Shown one piece after another: positions 62,561-64,000 of a stretch of DNA of 64,000 nucleotides. The stretch spans positions 1 through 64,000 of the forward strand of contig JAECUM010004367.1 of NCBI GenBank assembly GCA_016617855.1, given 5' to 3'. This DNA comes from Megalonaias nervosa (taxonomy: Eukaryota > Mollusca > Bivalvia > Unionida > Unionidae). The position numbers and the translations under genes were made by a program. Each line of letters opens with the position of its first letter. Position 1 is the stretch's first letter. Under the pieces are notes generated by a model. That model saw only the letters and a list, made by a program, of their open reading frames with translations, searched no databases and had not been told where the DNA came from.

Positions 62561-62950
62561 ATACCAAGCATGAGAATTGAAGTCTCATCTGTTCATCATT
62601 GCACCACTCACATGGGAGTTATTTATCAACGACCTCCGCAACCTCACAGCATCAATTCTACTGAAATCGAGAATTTCCCTCATCTACTCAAACAACCACA
62701 ATGGCAGTTGTTTCATACCAAACCCAGAACTACTGAATCAACATGTCTGGATTATATTAAACAGGCCCTCCGAAATAAATTGTTCTCAATCAGTCGTGGA
62801 GAGAATTACTCAAGCAATCATCATACACGTACATCCTCCCCGCAGTTACATCCATATAGAGACCATTCCATATGCTCCAGTAGTAACTGAGATATCCCGA
62901 GTTTTGCTGCCAAATATCAAGGGAAGATCACTCTGCCCGACCACCACCTA
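62561..62950 (+). other. Coding-like remnant after the RT region
   Basis: Two overlapping ORFs (62558-62890, 62577-62951) of 110 and 124 codons. No domain is recognised; their position suggests a degraded 3' part of the same retroelement. Confidence 0.35.
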
Positions 62951-63060
62951 GGTGGGCAGATAACTTTTAGCTTTTTTTAGCTAAAAGTTTTATCTGGGAG
63001 GGCTGGATTTGTGAGGTTGTAGTTGTAGTTCTAAGGTATTATGATTGGGTAAGTATTCGT
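62930..63060 (-). repeat. DIRS-type terminal repeat, inverted relative to 3290-3420
   Basis: The reverse complement (TTACCCAATCATAATACC, CAAATCCAGCCCTCCCAG, AGCTAAAAGTTATCTGCCCACC) matches 3290-3420. Its place directly after the RT/RNase H remnants suggests it is the element's 3' end. Confidence 0.55.
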
Positions 63061-64000
63061 GAAGAAACTTATTTTACAAGAAAAAATCTTCAGGTTGACA
63101 ATAGCAGGACATTATATTTAGTTACATCTTATTGAAAATAGATCTAACTTCTACAAAAATGCTGACTTCCATACTGTGGTCTTGTTATCTTCAACAGTTC
63201 TGTGTTTGCTGTCATCCTAAGCAAAAGCCACAAGGCAAAACTCGGACAATCATTTTATTTTCTCTTTAGGCTTTAATGCTGCTTTATATTGAATGCAATT
63301 AATATTTTTGACTGGTTCACTCAACTAATGAGAAAAATCAATGCAAACTTCTACGCACTTTCTTGGAGACTACAATATGATGCAGTTAAAGATGACTTTC
63401 TCAATTGGTGTAGCAGTACCAATAAAACCAAGTAAAAAGAAATCTGTTCCTGTATGAGGCATGACGTAAAATGGTCTATATAATCTTGATAAATCCTTGA
63501 ATTGGATGGGTTGTCTTCTAAAATTTTTGAATTTTGTGGAAAAGCTCCCTGAATTGTTCCCCAAACTTCTTGAATTTATCAGAGGGAATACAGAATGTTT
63601 GAAGTTAATAAAATATATAATTTGTTACCTTCAGCATTTTTATATTTATTTTAAAACGAATAAAGAAATAAAATAAGACATTTGCCACCTGGAGTAGCAT
63701 CCCTTTGCTGTAGTGTTGTGCTCATTTATTCTGTTTTTGACTTTTGCGCTTGCTTCTGCAATGATAAAGCAACATTGATAAAAGTTCAATTTCATTAAGT
63801 ATAAATACTTCTTGGAAACTTTGGAAGTCTTTAAAAAACCTTGAAAAGTTGCTGAAAATCAATCTGGGCCTGTTTGAATCATGAAAAAAATGGATTTGGT
63901 AGACATTTTTTAAATAAAATAAAGAATAAATGGATTATTTTATTCTTTATAAGTTCTAATTGTCAAACGAAAGACGTAACAACTATTCCAAATGATCATT
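63061..64000. other. AT-rich sequence, nothing recognised
   Basis: No exon, zinc finger, RNA gene or named repeat is visible up to the window end. Confidence 0.4.

Overview
This looks like a eukaryotic (metazoan) nuclear window. It is AT-rich and full of microsatellites, minisatellites, tRNA-derived SINEs and cut-and-paste DNA transposons. Coding sequence is confined to short exons separated by kilobase introns with GT...AG borders. The host looks like an invertebrate, and a bivalve or other lophotrochozoan is my best guess. That guess rests on the diverged EZH2 C-terminus, the SINEs whose tail reads like GTTTAACGCCATTT, and diffuse repeats rich in AGGTCA; it is an inference, not a proof.

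Two host genes are readable, both on the + strand and both histone-methyltransferase genes. (1) The 3' end of an EZH2/E(z) gene: the penultimate SET exon (3009-3174), the last coding exon with its stop (5047-5107) and a polyadenylation signal (5147-5152). (2) The 5' part of a PRDM9-like gene, spread over 32 kb: seven phase-compatible exons (24045-24212, 29011-29142, 38515-38618, 41132-41240, 45738-45814, 47703-47900, 56049-56316) and a probable eighth (56629-56677). Together they encode a KRAB-like N-terminus, an SSXRD motif, a CCCH zinc knuckle and a PR/SET domain that keeps the three tyrosines needed for PRDM9 catalysis. No C2H2 zinc-finger array is visible up to 64000; if there is one it lies downstream.

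Region by region: 1-3008 is an EZH2 intron with 35-bp and 31-bp minisatellites and a MITE. 3175-5046 is the last EZH2 intron, with a DIRS-type terminal-repeat fragment and AGGTCA-rich repeats. 5.2-12 kb is intergenic, with SINEs and minisatellites. 12.1-12.3 kb is a possible promoter. 12.5-17.0 kb is a three-level nest: a hAT element inside a long-TIR element inside a SINE. 17.9-20.3 kb is a pogo-type transposase pseudogene split by a TA-flanked element that itself holds a small MITE. 20.3-23.4 kb holds more SINEs and inverted-repeat elements. 24.0-56.7 kb is the PRDM9-like gene, whose introns carry a piggyBac-like remnant and five copies of, or elements related to, a MITE family with CAGACCTGCC termini. 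57-64 kb (probably a downstream PRDM9 intron) holds an inverted duplication, a piggyBac element with a truncated transposase, and a broken DIRS-like retrotransposon.

The neighbouring products would act on chromatin in different ways: EZH2 writes H3K27 methylation (PRC2), and PRDM9-family PR/SET domains write H3K4/H3K36 methylation, in mammals at meiotic recombination hotspots. Whether this protein directs recombination depends on the unseen zinc fingers.
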